From positions 62,001 through 126,000 of the forward strand of contig NZ_FPAB01000010.1 of the NCBI RefSeq assembly GCF_900116145.1: DNA of 64,000 nucleotides, read 5' to 3'. This document shows positions 35,316 to 44,545 of the stretch, piece by piece. This DNA is from Streptomyces harbinensis (GTDB taxonomy: Bacteria > Actinomycetota > Actinomycetes > Streptomycetales > Streptomycetaceae). Each line of letters starts with the position of its first letter. Position 1 is the first letter of the stretch. The translations under genes were made by a program, and so were the position numbers. Under the pieces are notes generated by a model, which did no database searches, was not told the DNA's origin, and saw only the letters and a list, made by a program, of their open reading frames with translations.

Positions 35316-36692
35316 TCAGGAGCAGTACTGGGCTTCCTTGCCGATCGAGCGGTACATGCAGTCGGCGTTCTCCAGCAGGATCAGCACCGCCTCCCGGTTC
35401 CGGGCGGTCTCCCGGTCGATCACGCTGCCCGGCGGGTAGAAGCCGCCGCCGCTCGCACTGCGCGGGTACATCTCGAAGGTGTAGGAGAAGATCCCTTCCT
35501 CCGCCCACATCCAGTCGCCGATGGAGCCGTCGGTGATGTACAGATCGCTGGACTGCTGCGGCGTGTACCCGTTGCTCGCCGCCATCGCGCGGCCCACCGC
35601 CGCGAACGCGTCCCGGTCGTCCGCCGTCAGCCCCGGCGCGGTGTCGGCGTACGTGTAGCCGTACGGCCACAGGATCAGCTCGCCGTACGTGTGGAAGTCG
35701 ATGTGCGCGGTGATCTGCTGCTCGCCGCCGACCACCCGGCTGCGGACGAAGTCGGCGACCACCCTGGTCTCCGGCCCGGACTCGGGCGCCGCGCCCCGGT
35801 ACGTCGCGCTGCTCGCGCTGCCCGAGGAGCCACCGCAGCAGCCCCACATGTAGTCCCAGTTGCGGTTCAGGTCGGTGCCGATCGCGCTGGAGCCGGCGTT
35901 GGGCTGGCGGTTCTTGCGCCAGGAGCGGAACGCGCCGGACTCGGTGTCGTAGGTCTTGCCGTCCGGGTTGACCGAGGGGATCAGCCAGATCTCCCGGGTG
36001 TCCAGCAGCCGGGTGATCCGCGCGTCACTGCCGTACCCGGAGGTCAGCTCCTCCAGGGTGTAGAGGGCCATCTCCACGGTGAGGTGTTCGCGGGCGTGCT
36101 GGTTGTGCGTGAACAGGATCTCGGGCTCGTCCTCGTCGACGGCGACATCGGCGCTCACCTTGACGGCGATGATGTCCCGCCCCTCGTGGCTGCGGCCGAT
36201 GACCTGGCTGCTCACCAGATCGGGGTGCCGGGCGACGGCGGCGTCGACCACCGCCCGCATCGATTCGTAGGTGTGATAGTCGGACGGTGCGGCGGCCTGG
36301 ACATCGCCGCTGCCGGCCGCGGCGGCCGGCAGCGGGGCCAGTTCGTAGCCGAGCGCGCGCAGCCGCTCCGCCTCGGCGGCGTCGGCGCTGATCAGCACCG
36401 AACCGTGCAGCACTTCGTCGATGGCGGTGCCGGTGGCGGCCAGCGCGCTGCGCTCCGGTGCGCCGCGCACCCCGGTCACCTCGTACTGCCGGATGCCGGT
36501 GTCGGGGGCGGCGGACGCCGGGCCGCCCGCCGCGTCCGGCGGGCCGGGCACGGCGGTCGCCTGGGTGCCGAGGGTGAGGGCCAGGGCCAGGGACAGTACG
36601 GCGGCGCCGGCGGCGCCGTACCTGCGGGTCCGCCGGGTACGGCGGGCGGTGCGTGATGCCGGTGATGCCTGTGGTGCACGCGATGTGCGCAT
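35316..36692 (-). CDS. Secreted M14 zinc carboxypeptidase
   Basis: 458 aa. A twin-Arg-like basic start then a hydrophobic stretch (YGAAGAAVLSLALALTLG) forms the signal peptide. A pro-region (~50-130) precedes the M14 domain. Zinc ligands are in HNQHAREH (HxxE), with the third His in DFHTYGELI; GTDLNRNWDY is the substrate-binding Asn-Arg, and the catalytic Glu is in FSYTFEMYP. It resembles carboxypeptidase T of actinomycetes. Start ATG at 36692 with GGAG; an earlier in-frame ATG (36737) adds a poorly supported extension. Confidence 0.93.
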   Translation of the reverse strand: MRTSRAPQASPASRTARRTRRTRRYGAAGAAVLSLALALTLGTQATAVPGPPDAAGGPASAAPDTGIRQYEVTGVRGAPERSALAATGTAIDEVLHGSVLISADAAEAERLRALGYELAPLPAAAAGSGDVQAAAPSDYHTYESMRAVVDAAVARHPDLVSSQVIGRSHEGRDIIAVKVSADVAVDEDEPEILFTHNQHAREHLTVEMALYTLEELTSGYGSDARITRLLDTREIWLIPSVNPDGKTYDTESGAFRSWRKNRQPNAGSSAIGTDLNRNWDYMWGCCGGSSGSASSATYRGAAPESGPETRVVADFVRSRVVGGEQQITAHIDFHTYGELILWPYGYTYADTAPGLTADDRDAFAAVGRAMAASNGYTPQQSSDLYITDGSIGDWMWAEEGIFSYTFEMYPRSASGGGFYPPGSVIDRETARNREAVLILLENADCMYRSIGKEAQYCS

Positions 36693-36909
36693 CGCAGCTC
36701 CTGGGTTCTCCAGTGCGACGGGTGGGGGCGGCGCCATGCTCGCGAACCTGGCATGCTCCGGTCAATGGCGCCTCTCGGATCCCACCCTTCCGGCGCGTAA
36801 GAATGGAAACGGCCACCGCTACGCGCCGTACAAGTAAGCAGGCGTGTCCGACCCCCTACCGTGGGCCCGGACACACCATTCCACCCCTTTCGGAAGGGCG
36901 GGACCCGCG

Positions 36910-38364
36910 ATGACGACAGCGACTGCCACCCAGGCGTTCTGGCTGGCCGGGAAGCAGGCGACCGGCTCGGACACCCTGGACGTCACCTCCCCCTGGGACG
37001 GCCGGCACCTGGCGACGGTGAGCGTGCCCACGCACGAACAGACCCAGGCCGCCGTGGCCGCCGCCGCGGCGGCGGCCAAACCGTTCGCCGCCACCCCCGC
37101 GCACGTACGCGCCGCCGCCCTCGACCACGTCGGCGCCCGCCTCGCCGAGCGCGCCGAGGAGATCGCCCGCCTCATCAGCGCCGAGAACGGCAAGCCCATC
37201 AAGTGGGCCAGGACCGAAGTCGCCCGCTGCCGCTCCGTCTTCCGCTGGGCCGCCGACGAAGCCCGCCGCTTCAACGGCGGCACCGCCCAGCGCCTGGACG
37301 CCGACGCCGGCGGCGAGGGCCGGCTCGCGCTCACCCGCCGCATCCCCTACGGCCCGGTGCTCGGCATCGCGCCCTTCAACTTCCCGCTCAACCTCTGCGC
37401 CCACAAGGTCGCCCCCGCCATCGCCGCCGGCGCCCCGATCATCCTCAAGCCGGCCCCCGCCACCCCGCTCTCCGCCCTGCTGCTCGGCGAACTGCTGGCC
37501 GAGACCGAACTGCCCACCGGCTCCTGGAGCGTCCTGCCGGTGCCCAACGACGCCATGCCCGACCTGGTGCGCGACGAGCGGCTGCCGATCATCTCCTTCA
37601 CCGGCTCCGCACCGGTGGGCTGGTCCATCCGCGACTCCGTGCCCCGCAAGCGCGTCACCCTCGAACTCGGCGGCAACGGCGCCGCCATCGTGCTCGGCGA
37701 CTACTCCACCGACGCCGACCTCGACTGGGCCGCCCAGCGCATCGCCACCTTCTCCAACTACCAGGGCGGCCAGTCCTGCATCTCCGTGCAGCGCGTCATC
37801 GTCGACGCCGCGCTCCACGACCGGCTGCTCCCCAGGCTGATCGCCGCCGTGGAGAACCTGGTCACCGGCGACCCCGCCGACGACGCCACCGACGTCGGTC
37901 CCCTGGTCAGCGAGGACGCCGCCCGCCGCGTGGAGACCTGGGTGAACGAGGCGCGCGACGCCGGCGCCACCGTCCTCACCGGCGGCACCCGCGACGGCGC
38001 CGCCTACGCCCCCACCGTCCTCGCCGACGTTCCCACCGACGCCCTCGTCAGCCACGAGGAGATCTTCGGCCCCGTCATGACCATCACCACCGTCGACGGC
38101 GAGGACGCCGCCTACGCCGCCGCCAACGACTCCCGCTACGGGCTCCAGGCCGGTCTGTTCACCCACGACCTGCAGGCCGCCTTCCGCGCCCACCGCGCGC
38201 TGGAGGTCGGCGGCGTGATCGTCGGCGACGTCCCCTCCTACCGCGCCGACCAGATGCCCTACGGCGGCGTCAAGGACTCCGGCGTCGGCCGCGAGGGCGT
38301 GCGGTACGCCATGGAGGACTACACCTACGAGCGGGTCATGGTCCTCACCGGCCTCGACCTGTAG
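36910..38364 (+). CDS. Aldehyde dehydrogenase family protein
   Basis: 484 aa. General-base Glu in VTLELGGNGA, catalytic Cys in YQGGQSCISVQR, and EEIFGPVMTI are intact, as is the nucleotide-binding APFNFPLNLCAHKVAPAIAAG. It belongs to the branch near succinate-semialdehyde and lactaldehyde-type dehydrogenases, so oxidation of the GabT product to succinate is plausible but not shown. ATG at 36910; an upstream in-frame ATG at 36844 lies in the promoter region. It is divergent from the carboxypeptidase. Confidence 0.9.
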   Translation: MTTATATQAFWLAGKQATGSDTLDVTSPWDGRHLATVSVPTHEQTQAAVAAAAAAAKPFAATPAHVRAAALDHVGARLAERAEEIARLISAENGKPIKWARTEVARCRSVFRWAADEARRFNGGTAQRLDADAGGEGRLALTRRIPYGPVLGIAPFNFPLNLCAHKVAPAIAAGAPIILKPAPATPLSALLLGELLAETELPTGSWSVLPVPNDAMPDLVRDERLPIISFTGSAPVGWSIRDSVPRKRVTLELGGNGAAIVLGDYSTDADLDWAAQRIATFSNYQGGQSCISVQRVIVDAALHDRLLPRLIAAVENLVTGDPADDATDVGPLVSEDAARRVETWVNEARDAGATVLTGGTRDGAAYAPTVLADVPTDALVSHEEIFGPVMTITTVDGEDAAYAAANDSRYGLQAGLFTHDLQAAFRAHRALEVGGVIVGDVPSYRADQMPYGGVKDSGVGREGVRYAMEDYTYERVMVLTGLDL

Positions 38365-38397
38365 GGCATCGGCCGCAGGGATCCCGGCGCAGGGTGC

Positions 38398-39453
38398 TCA
38401 GGCCGTCTTCCGGGCCACGATCAGATCCCGGACGATGGCCTGATCCACCCGGTGCCCGAAGCCCAGATAGGGCTCCTCCTCCCGCACCTCGAACCCCGCC
38501 CCCGCCAGTACGCCGGCCAGCTCCGCGCGGGAGGCGCCGTAGGTGTTCCACGAGATGCCGATGGCGCCGCCCGTGCGCAGCAGCCGCGCCCACACCGGCA
38601 CCGCCTCGGTCAGCAGCGGCAGCGGCGAGCGGGTCAGCCCGCCGCCCTCGCCACGGGTGCGGCTGCCGTACCGCACCCCGTACGGCGCGTCCGTCACGAT
38701 CAGATCGAACGAACCCGGCTTGAAGAACTGATCGCTCGCCACCGTGTCCGCCTGCACCACGGTCAGCCCGATCGACTGCCCCTTCTTGTACAGCTCCTTG
38801 CTCTCGCCGACCTCCACGGTCAGCCGCCGCCCCAGCGTCCGCTTGTCGCGGCGCACCGGGCCGCTCTCCGCGCGGTGCTTGAGCCGGCCCGCCTTCAGCC
38901 AGTGCCGCAGGAAGTTCTCGTACGCCTCGACGCTGCGCGCGTCATGCTCCACGCCCGCGCAGTCGAGCCCGTACATCAGCGCCTGGTTGAGCGTCGTGCC
39001 GCGCCCGCACAGCGGGTCCAGCACCCGCAGCCCGCCGCTCAGCAGCCGCTGCGGGGCGTCGCAGGCCATCGCCGTGACATTCAGCAGCAGCTTGGTGAAG
39101 TCCTCGTTCGTCTTCCCCGGGTACTTCTGGATGGTGAGCAGGTCACTGGGGAACTTGTCCAGCCGCGCCACCGGCACCGGGCGCAGCGACGGCGCGCCCG
39201 GCTCGCCCTCGATCAGGAACAGCGCGTACAGCGAGGACAGGTTCGCCACCTGCCGCAGCTGCTCGCCGGTCAGCTCCGGCGCGCGGAACGTCACGTACGG
39301 CACGCCGCCCAGCTCCGCGGCGCCCACCTCCCGCACCGCGCCGCCGAGCACCGCCTCGCTGAGCACCAGCAGCTCCGCGCGGGCGAGCTCGGCGGCACCG
39401 GCCGCGTACAGACGGTTGTGGGAGGGCAGCAGAAGAAAGCCGTACGTGTTCAT
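38398..39453 (-). CDS. TRM11-like SAM-dependent RNA methyltransferase
   Basis: 351 aa. SAM-binding DPLCGRGTTLNQALMYG near residue 145 and catalytic DAPYGVRYG near 240 (a D-x-P-Y motif) define the TRM11/UPF0020 fold; the N-terminus is a less conserved RNA-binding region. Such enzymes make N2-methylguanosine in tRNA. The target here is unproven. It follows the GH3 gene on the same strand with a 26-base gap, but has no link to glycan use. Confidence 0.87.
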   Translation of the reverse strand: MNTYGFLLLPSHNRLYAAGAAELARAELLVLSEAVLGGAVREVGAAELGGVPYVTFRAPELTGEQLRQVANLSSLYALFLIEGEPGAPSLRPVPVARLDKFPSDLLTIQKYPGKTNEDFTKLLLNVTAMACDAPQRLLSGGLRVLDPLCGRGTTLNQALMYGLDCAGVEHDARSVEAYENFLRHWLKAGRLKHRAESGPVRRDKRTLGRRLTVEVGESKELYKKGQSIGLTVVQADTVASDQFFKPGSFDLIVTDAPYGVRYGSRTRGEGGGLTRSPLPLLTEAVPVWARLLRTGGAIGISWNTYGASRAELAGVLAGAGFEVREEEPYLGFGHRVDQAIVRDLIVARKTA

Positions 39454-39479
39454 CGCGCCGGAGTCTAGCCGCCGCGGCG

Positions 39480-42404
39480 TCAGCCGAATTCCAGCCGGTC
39501 CACCCGCACTCCGCCGCCCACCGTCAGCTCCAGGTCGGCCACCCCGGTCAGCGGCTCCGGGAACGCGCCGCGCACCGTCGTGTACGCGTACCGGTCGCCC
39601 GTCGAGGGCACCGTCAGCGTCAGCGACGCCGCACCGCCGGCCCCGGGGACGCGCAGCGTCAGCGTGCCCTCGCCCGGCTCCTCGCGCGCCACCCGCACCG
39701 TCACGGCGGCGGTACCCGCGGCCGTACCGGCATCGGCGCCCGCGCCGTCAGCCGCGCCGGCGGCCCCGCCGAAGTCGCAGCGCCGGAACAGCAGCCGGCC
39801 CGCACCGTCCGGCGCGGCGGCCGTCACCACGTCCCCGGCCTCCCGGGACAGATCGGCCAGCGCCGCACCGGACGCCTCGTCGAAGCCCGCCGCCGCGAGC
39901 CCCGCCGTCCGCACCGGGCGCGGCGGCACCGGCTCGCCGTCCACCGTCAGATGGGTCCGCTCCCGGATGTCCCGGCTGGAGGCGCCGAAGTGCAGCTCGT
40001 AGCCGCCCGGCTCGACCGTCCACCGTTCGTGCGCCACGTCCCAGAAGCCCAGCGCCTCCGCCAGCGGCACCTCGAACGTCAGCCGCCGCGCCTCGCCCGG
40101 GGCCAGCGTGACCCGGCGGTGGGCGATCAGCGCCCGGTGCGGGCGCGGCACGCTCGGCGCGGTCGCCACCGCGTACAGCTGCACCACCTCGTCGCCGGGC
40201 ACCGTGCCGAGATTGCGCACCGCGACCTCGGCGGTCAGGGTCACCCCGTCGTGCCGCACCGACGCCTCCGCGTATCCGAAGGAGGTGTACGACAGACCGT
40301 GGCCGAACGGGTAGAGCGGCGTGCCGTCGTAGTACAGATAGGTCGCGCGCGAACCGATCAGGTCGTAGTCCAGCAGGTCGGGCAGTTCGGCGTCGGCCGC
40401 GTACCACGTCTGCGGCAGCCGCCCGGCGGGGGACACCTCGCCCAGCAGCACCCGCGCCAGCGCGGTGCCCGCCGCCTGCCCGCCGTGCGCCGTCCACAGC
40501 AGCGCGGGGAGGGCGGCGTCCGCGGTGTCCACGGCGTACGGGTAGGACGAGGAGATCACCAGCACCGTGCGCTCGTTGGCGGCGTGCGCGGCGCGCCACA
40601 GCGCCTCCTGCTGCGGCGGCAGCTCCAGCGAGGGACGGTCCTCGGTCTCCCGGCCGTTCAGATGCGGGTCGTTGCCCGCCACCACGACCACCACGTCCGC
40701 GTCCGCCGCCGCCCGGGCCACCTCGTCCGTGCCCCGGCGCACCGTCTCCACCGTGAACACCGCGCCGTCACCGGCGTCCTCGGCCACGCTCAGCCCGGCC
40801 TCCGTCACCGCCACCAGCCGCCCGGTGCCCCGGTGCCGCAGTCCCTGACCGTCGCCGTGCGGCTCCAGCGTGAACGCCTCCTGGATCACCCAGCCACCGG
40901 GCTGCGCCGCGGAGGCCCGCAGCAGCCCGTCCTCGGCGACCGACACGTACAGGCCGTCCGGGGCGCGCAGCGTCAGCACGCCCTCGCCCCAGTCGATCAG
41001 ATCCAGTACGGACGCCAGGTCCTGGTCCGCCGTCACCGTCAGCGGTGCCAGGTCGGTGCGCCCGGCGATCAGCGCCGGGTCCAGCGCCCCCGCCGCCGCG
41101 CGGTCCCCGACCTCCACCGCCGGGTCGGCGGCCGGCACCCGCACCCAGTCGCCGGCGGCCGTCCGCAGCCGGATGCCGTCGGTGCCCTCCGCGTAGGTCA
41201 CCGAGCCCACGCCGGGGTGCTCCCGTAGCCCGGCCAGCGGGCTGACCGCGCGCAGCAGGCTGCCGCTGTACCAGTCGAGCTTGACCTCGTCCGCCAGGAG
41301 GCCGACCACCGCGACGCGCAGCCCGGGGGACAGCGGCAGCAGGCCGTCGTTCTTCAGCAGCACCACCGCCTGCTCGGCGGCCTCCTGCGCGAGGGCGCGG
41401 TGCTCGGGGGTGTCGAACGCGGCCTCCGCCGGGAACGGGTCGAGCTCCGGGTCGAAGTCCCCCAGCCGGAACCGCATGTCCAGCAGGTGGCCCACCGCGG
41501 CGTCCACGTCGTCCTGGGTGATCAGCCCGCGCTCCAGGGCGGCGGTCAGCCGGGCCACCGACGGCTCGGAGTCCTCGCCGTGGTCGGTGAAGCTGTCCAC
41601 CCCGGCGCGCAGCGCGGCGGCCAGGCCCTCCTCGTGGCTGGGGTAGTACGCCTCGGAGCCGGCGATGTTGCTGGGCGCCCCGGCGTCCGAGCACACCACC
41701 AGCGGCTGCTCGCTCCAGGTGCGCAGGTGCTCGGCGAGCAGCGGCGAGAGGTGGTTGGGACGCCCGTTGACCAGGTTGTACGCGGGCATCACGCCGGCCA
41801 CCGAGCCGGCCCGCACCGGGCCGCGGAAGGCGGGCAGTTCGTACTCGTGCAGCACCCGGGCGCGCAGCGAGGTGGACGCGGTGTCCCGGTCCCGCTCGTG
41901 GTTGTGCGCCAGCCAGTGCTTGAGCACCGGCGCGGTCCGCCAGTACACCGGGTGCTCGCCGCGCAGGCCCCGGGTGTACGCCACGGCGATCGCCGAGGTC
42001 AGCTGCGGGTCCTCCGCGTACCCCTCCTCGTTGCGGCCCCACAGCGGGTGGCGCAGCAGATTGACGGTGGGCGACCAGACGTTGAGACCGACCCTGGGGT
42101 CACCCGCGCGCATGGCGCGCACCTCGCGGCCCACCGCCTCACCGATCCGCCGCACCAGCTCCGGGTTCCACGTGGCACCGAGCCCGACCGCCTGCGGGAA
42201 GACCGTCGCCGGTCCCATCCAGGCGACGCCGTGCAGCGCCTCCTGGCCGGTGCGGAAGGCGGGGACGCCCAGCCGCTCGACGGCGGGGGCGTACTGATGG
42301 AGCATCGCGAGCCGCTCGGCCGGGGTCAGCCGGCCCAGCAGATCGGTGACCCGTTCGGCGACGCTCAGCTGCGGGTTGCGGAAAGCCGGCTGATGGGCAG
42401 TCAC
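39480..42404 (-). CDS. GH3 beta-glycosidase with inserted beta-trefoil/fascin-like module
   Basis: 974 aa, no signal peptide, so intracellular. The GH3 N-domain has HGVAWMGPATVFPQ, NVWSPTVNLLRHPLWGRNEE and the nucleophile region VVCSDAGAPSNI. The C-domain includes VVVVAGNDPHLNGRETEDRPS and PFGHGLSYTSFGYAE, then a fibronectin-like tail. A module around residues 440-560 (LTLRAPDGLYVSVAEDGLL) looks like a fascin/trefoil insertion. A C-terminal beta domain follows. GTG at 42404 with GAGGGAA. Substrate (beta-glucoside or xyloside) is open; it faces a LacI operator. Confidence 0.93.
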   Translation of the reverse strand: MTAHQPAFRNPQLSVAERVTDLLGRLTPAERLAMLHQYAPAVERLGVPAFRTGQEALHGVAWMGPATVFPQAVGLGATWNPELVRRIGEAVGREVRAMRAGDPRVGLNVWSPTVNLLRHPLWGRNEEGYAEDPQLTSAIAVAYTRGLRGEHPVYWRTAPVLKHWLAHNHERDRDTASTSLRARVLHEYELPAFRGPVRAGSVAGVMPAYNLVNGRPNHLSPLLAEHLRTWSEQPLVVCSDAGAPSNIAGSEAYYPSHEEGLAAALRAGVDSFTDHGEDSEPSVARLTAALERGLITQDDVDAAVGHLLDMRFRLGDFDPELDPFPAEAAFDTPEHRALAQEAAEQAVVLLKNDGLLPLSPGLRVAVVGLLADEVKLDWYSGSLLRAVSPLAGLREHPGVGSVTYAEGTDGIRLRTAAGDWVRVPAADPAVEVGDRAAAGALDPALIAGRTDLAPLTVTADQDLASVLDLIDWGEGVLTLRAPDGLYVSVAEDGLLRASAAQPGGWVIQEAFTLEPHGDGQGLRHRGTGRLVAVTEAGLSVAEDAGDGAVFTVETVRRGTDEVARAAADADVVVVVAGNDPHLNGRETEDRPSLELPPQQEALWRAAHAANERTVLVISSSYPYAVDTADAALPALLWTAHGGQAAGTALARVLLGEVSPAGRLPQTWYAADAELPDLLDYDLIGSRATYLYYDGTPLYPFGHGLSYTSFGYAEASVRHDGVTLTAEVAVRNLGTVPGDEVVQLYAVATAPSVPRPHRALIAHRRVTLAPGEARRLTFEVPLAEALGFWDVAHERWTVEPGGYELHFGASSRDIRERTHLTVDGEPVPPRPVRTAGLAAAGFDEASGAALADLSREAGDVVTAAAPDGAGRLLFRRCDFGGAAGAADGAGADAGTAAGTAAVTVRVAREEPGEGTLTLRVPGAGGAASLTLTVPSTGDRYAYTTVRGAFPEPLTGVADLELTVGGGVRVDRLEFG

Positions 42405-42448
42405 AGGAGATTCCCTCGGGGACGGCGGTTTCGGAGCGGCTCCGGGGC

Positions 42449-42461
42449 CGATACGGTATCG
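42449..42461. promoter_or_regulatory. 13-base palindrome upstream of the GH3 gene
   Basis: CGATAC-G-GTATCG lies between the GH3 start and LacI-type operator 1. It overlaps a TACCGT on the GH3 strand that could be its -10. Confidence 0.35.
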
Positions 42462-42485
42462 CCGTAACGGGCGGCTCGACCACGT

Positions 42486-42499
42486 TCGAAGCGCTTCGA
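42486..42499. promoter_or_regulatory. LacI-type operator 1
   Basis: Perfect 14-bp palindrome TCGAAGCGCTTCGA, 80 bases upstream of the GH3 start. The same core occurs three more times, all in the control regions of this locus. Confidence 0.8.
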
Positions 42500-42617
42500 T
42501 GCTGTGTTTCCGACACGTCTCCTGTCAAGACACGGCTTGGCAACGGCTCGTGAACTCCAAGAAGATACCGGGTCCTCGGCCCGTCGAAATACCGTCGAAC
42601 TTTCTGCGTACCGGGGC

Positions 42618-42646
42618 TTGTGCCTCCGCGCGGCGGGGTCTTAATG
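42618..42646 (+). promoter_or_regulatory. Promoter of the ABC transporter operon
   Basis: -35 TTGTGC (42618-42623), 17-bp spacer, -10 TTAATG (42641-42646). Operator 2 begins 12 bases after the -10, at the expected start of transcription. Confidence 0.55.
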
Positions 42647-42657
42647 TCGGCGCCACA

Positions 42658-42671
42658 TCGAAGCGCTTCGA
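42658..42671. promoter_or_regulatory. LacI-type operator 2
   Basis: Second perfect TCGAAGCGCTTCGA, placed over the likely transcription start of the transporter operon, where a bound repressor would block RNA polymerase. Confidence 0.8.
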
Positions 42672-42722
42672 CCACCTCGCACAACGGTCGTGTGATGGCA
42701 CAGAGCCACGAAGGGTTGACGA

Positions 42723-44390
42723 ATGCCGAACTCAAGCTCCGCCCCGAGCCGGAGAAAGTTCCTCGCTTCCACGGCGGTAGCCGCGGCAGCGACGGTGGGA
42801 GGCGTGCCGCTGCTGGCGGCGTGCGGCTCCGGCGAAAGCGGCGGCGGAGGTGAGGGCAGGTCCACCGAGGAGGACCTGAAGAGCATACTTCCGACATATC
42901 GACAGTCGGACACGGCGATTGATCCGGACATCCCGAGCGAAAATGGCTCCAGCCCGGGATACACCACCTTTATCCCGACCGCCGAACTCGGAGTTTCCGT
43001 TCCCACTCCCAAGGGGAACGGCGGGACATTCACCGCCATGACCCCGCTGTGGGGCACTCCGCCCAGGGCGGGTAACGAGTACTGGACGGCGATGGACGAG
43101 GCCATCGGCGTCAAAATGAACTGGCAGACCCAGGACGGCAACACCTACGGGGAAAAGCTCGGCGCCGTGCTCGCCGGCAACGACATCCCCGACCTGGTGT
43201 GTGTTCCCAGCTGGGAACTGGGCGGCCAGATCCCGCAGGCCATCTCCAGCCGGTTCGCGGACCTGGGCGAATACCTCTCCGGGGACAAGGTCCTCGACTA
43301 CCCCAACCTCGCCGCCATCCCGACCGCCGCCTGGCAGGCCTCGGTCTTCGGCGGCGCGCTGCGCGGACTGCCGATGCCGGGCGCGCCCATCGGCGGCGTG
43401 ATCCCCTACTACCGGCAGGACGTCTTCGAGGAGAACGGCTGGTCCCCGCCGACCGACCCGCAGGAGTTCATCGACTTCGCCAAGGACGTCACCTCGGCAA
43501 AGAACCGGGTGTGGGCCTGCGAGGACATGAAGTGGTCCTCCTTCGTCATCCACGGGGTGCTGCCGGAGAAGCCCAACTACTTCGCCATGGTCGACGGCAA
43601 GCTCGTCAACCGCTACGAGACCGACGCCTTCCTCGAAGCCCTGGAGTGGACCCGCAAGCTGTACGACGCGGGCGTCGTCCACCCCGACGCCGTCGCCGTG
43701 CAGGGCGACAGCAAGAACCGCTTCACCGCCGGCGAGTCCCTGATGTTCAACGACGGTGACGGCACCTGGCACAACCTGGTCGCCGAGCAGCAGGCCGCCA
43801 ACTCCGACTTCCGGATGAACGCCTTCGACTTCTTCGGTGCCGACGGCGACCCGGTGCTGTGGCGGGCCAACGGCGCCAACATCTGGACGTTCGTCAACAA
43901 GACACTGAGCCCGGACCGCATCCGCGAGGCCCTGGAGATCGCCAACTTCTGCGCCGCGCCGTACGGCACCATCGAGCAGCGCATGCGCGGCTACGGCGTC
44001 GAGGACGTGCACTACACCATCGAGAACGGTGTGCAGGTGCGCACCCCGCTGGGCGAGGAGCAGGTCGCGCCCGAGACCTACGTCTTCATCTGCTCCCCGG
44101 GGTCGTTCGTCGCCTACCCCGACACCCCCCAGATGGTGGAGGACCTGACCAACTGGCAGAAGCGGATGCTGCCCTTCGCCCAGGAGCCGCTGTTCTTCGG
44201 CCGCCAGGTGCAGGAGCCGGATCGTTTCGCCAACCTGGCCGACCGTTTCGAGGCCCTGGAGGACGACGTTGTCCGAGGCAACCAGTCCATCAGCGACATG
44301 CAGGACGCCGTCGCCGAGTGGCGGCGCAACGGCGGCGACCAGCTCCGCGACTGGTACCAGGAACTGCTGGACAGCGAGGCGTCGGCCTGA
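42723..44390 (+). CDS. Sugar ABC transporter substrate-binding lipoprotein
   Basis: 555 aa. Twin-Arg signal SRRKFLAS with lipobox LLAACGS (Cys near 35), so exported folded by Tat and lipid-anchored. The large size, and the LTPLWGTPP-like FTAMTPLWGTPPRAGNEYW opening, match the LplA/LipO-type oligosaccharide-binding proteins. It leads a binding protein-permease-permease set. ATG at 42723 with AAGGG seven bases upstream. The bound sugar is unknown. Confidence 0.93.
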   Translation: MPNSSSAPSRRKFLASTAVAAAATVGGVPLLAACGSGESGGGGEGRSTEEDLKSILPTYRQSDTAIDPDIPSENGSSPGYTTFIPTAELGVSVPTPKGNGGTFTAMTPLWGTPPRAGNEYWTAMDEAIGVKMNWQTQDGNTYGEKLGAVLAGNDIPDLVCVPSWELGGQIPQAISSRFADLGEYLSGDKVLDYPNLAAIPTAAWQASVFGGALRGLPMPGAPIGGVIPYYRQDVFEENGWSPPTDPQEFIDFAKDVTSAKNRVWACEDMKWSSFVIHGVLPEKPNYFAMVDGKLVNRYETDAFLEALEWTRKLYDAGVVHPDAVAVQGDSKNRFTAGESLMFNDGDGTWHNLVAEQQAANSDFRMNAFDFFGADGDPVLWRANGANIWTFVNKTLSPDRIREALEIANFCAAPYGTIEQRMRGYGVEDVHYTIENGVQVRTPLGEEQVAPETYVFICSPGSFVAYPDTPQMVEDLTNWQKRMLPFAQEPLFFGRQVQEPDRFANLADRFEALEDDVVRGNQSISDMQDAVAEWRRNGGDQLRDWYQELLDSEASA

Positions 44391-44489
44391 GCCGGCGGAC
44401 CTGCCCCTCGCCACCCCGGAACCACCTTCCGCACCACCTTCACAGTCCCTGACCCGACGACCACTCCCAACCACATAAGCAGGCGGCCA

Positions 44490-44518
44490 CCCGGCCGGGC
44501 GCGTCATGCCCGGCCGGG
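44490..44518 (+). terminator. Intercistronic hairpin after the binding-protein gene
   Basis: CCCGGCCGGGC / GCCCGGCCGGG, 11 bp with a seven-base loop, 100 bases after the stop and before the permease. Such hairpins usually stabilise or attenuate so that binding protein exceeds permease. Confidence 0.75.
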
Positions 44519-44545
44519 CCGGTCGCGTGAAACAAGGAGAATGCC

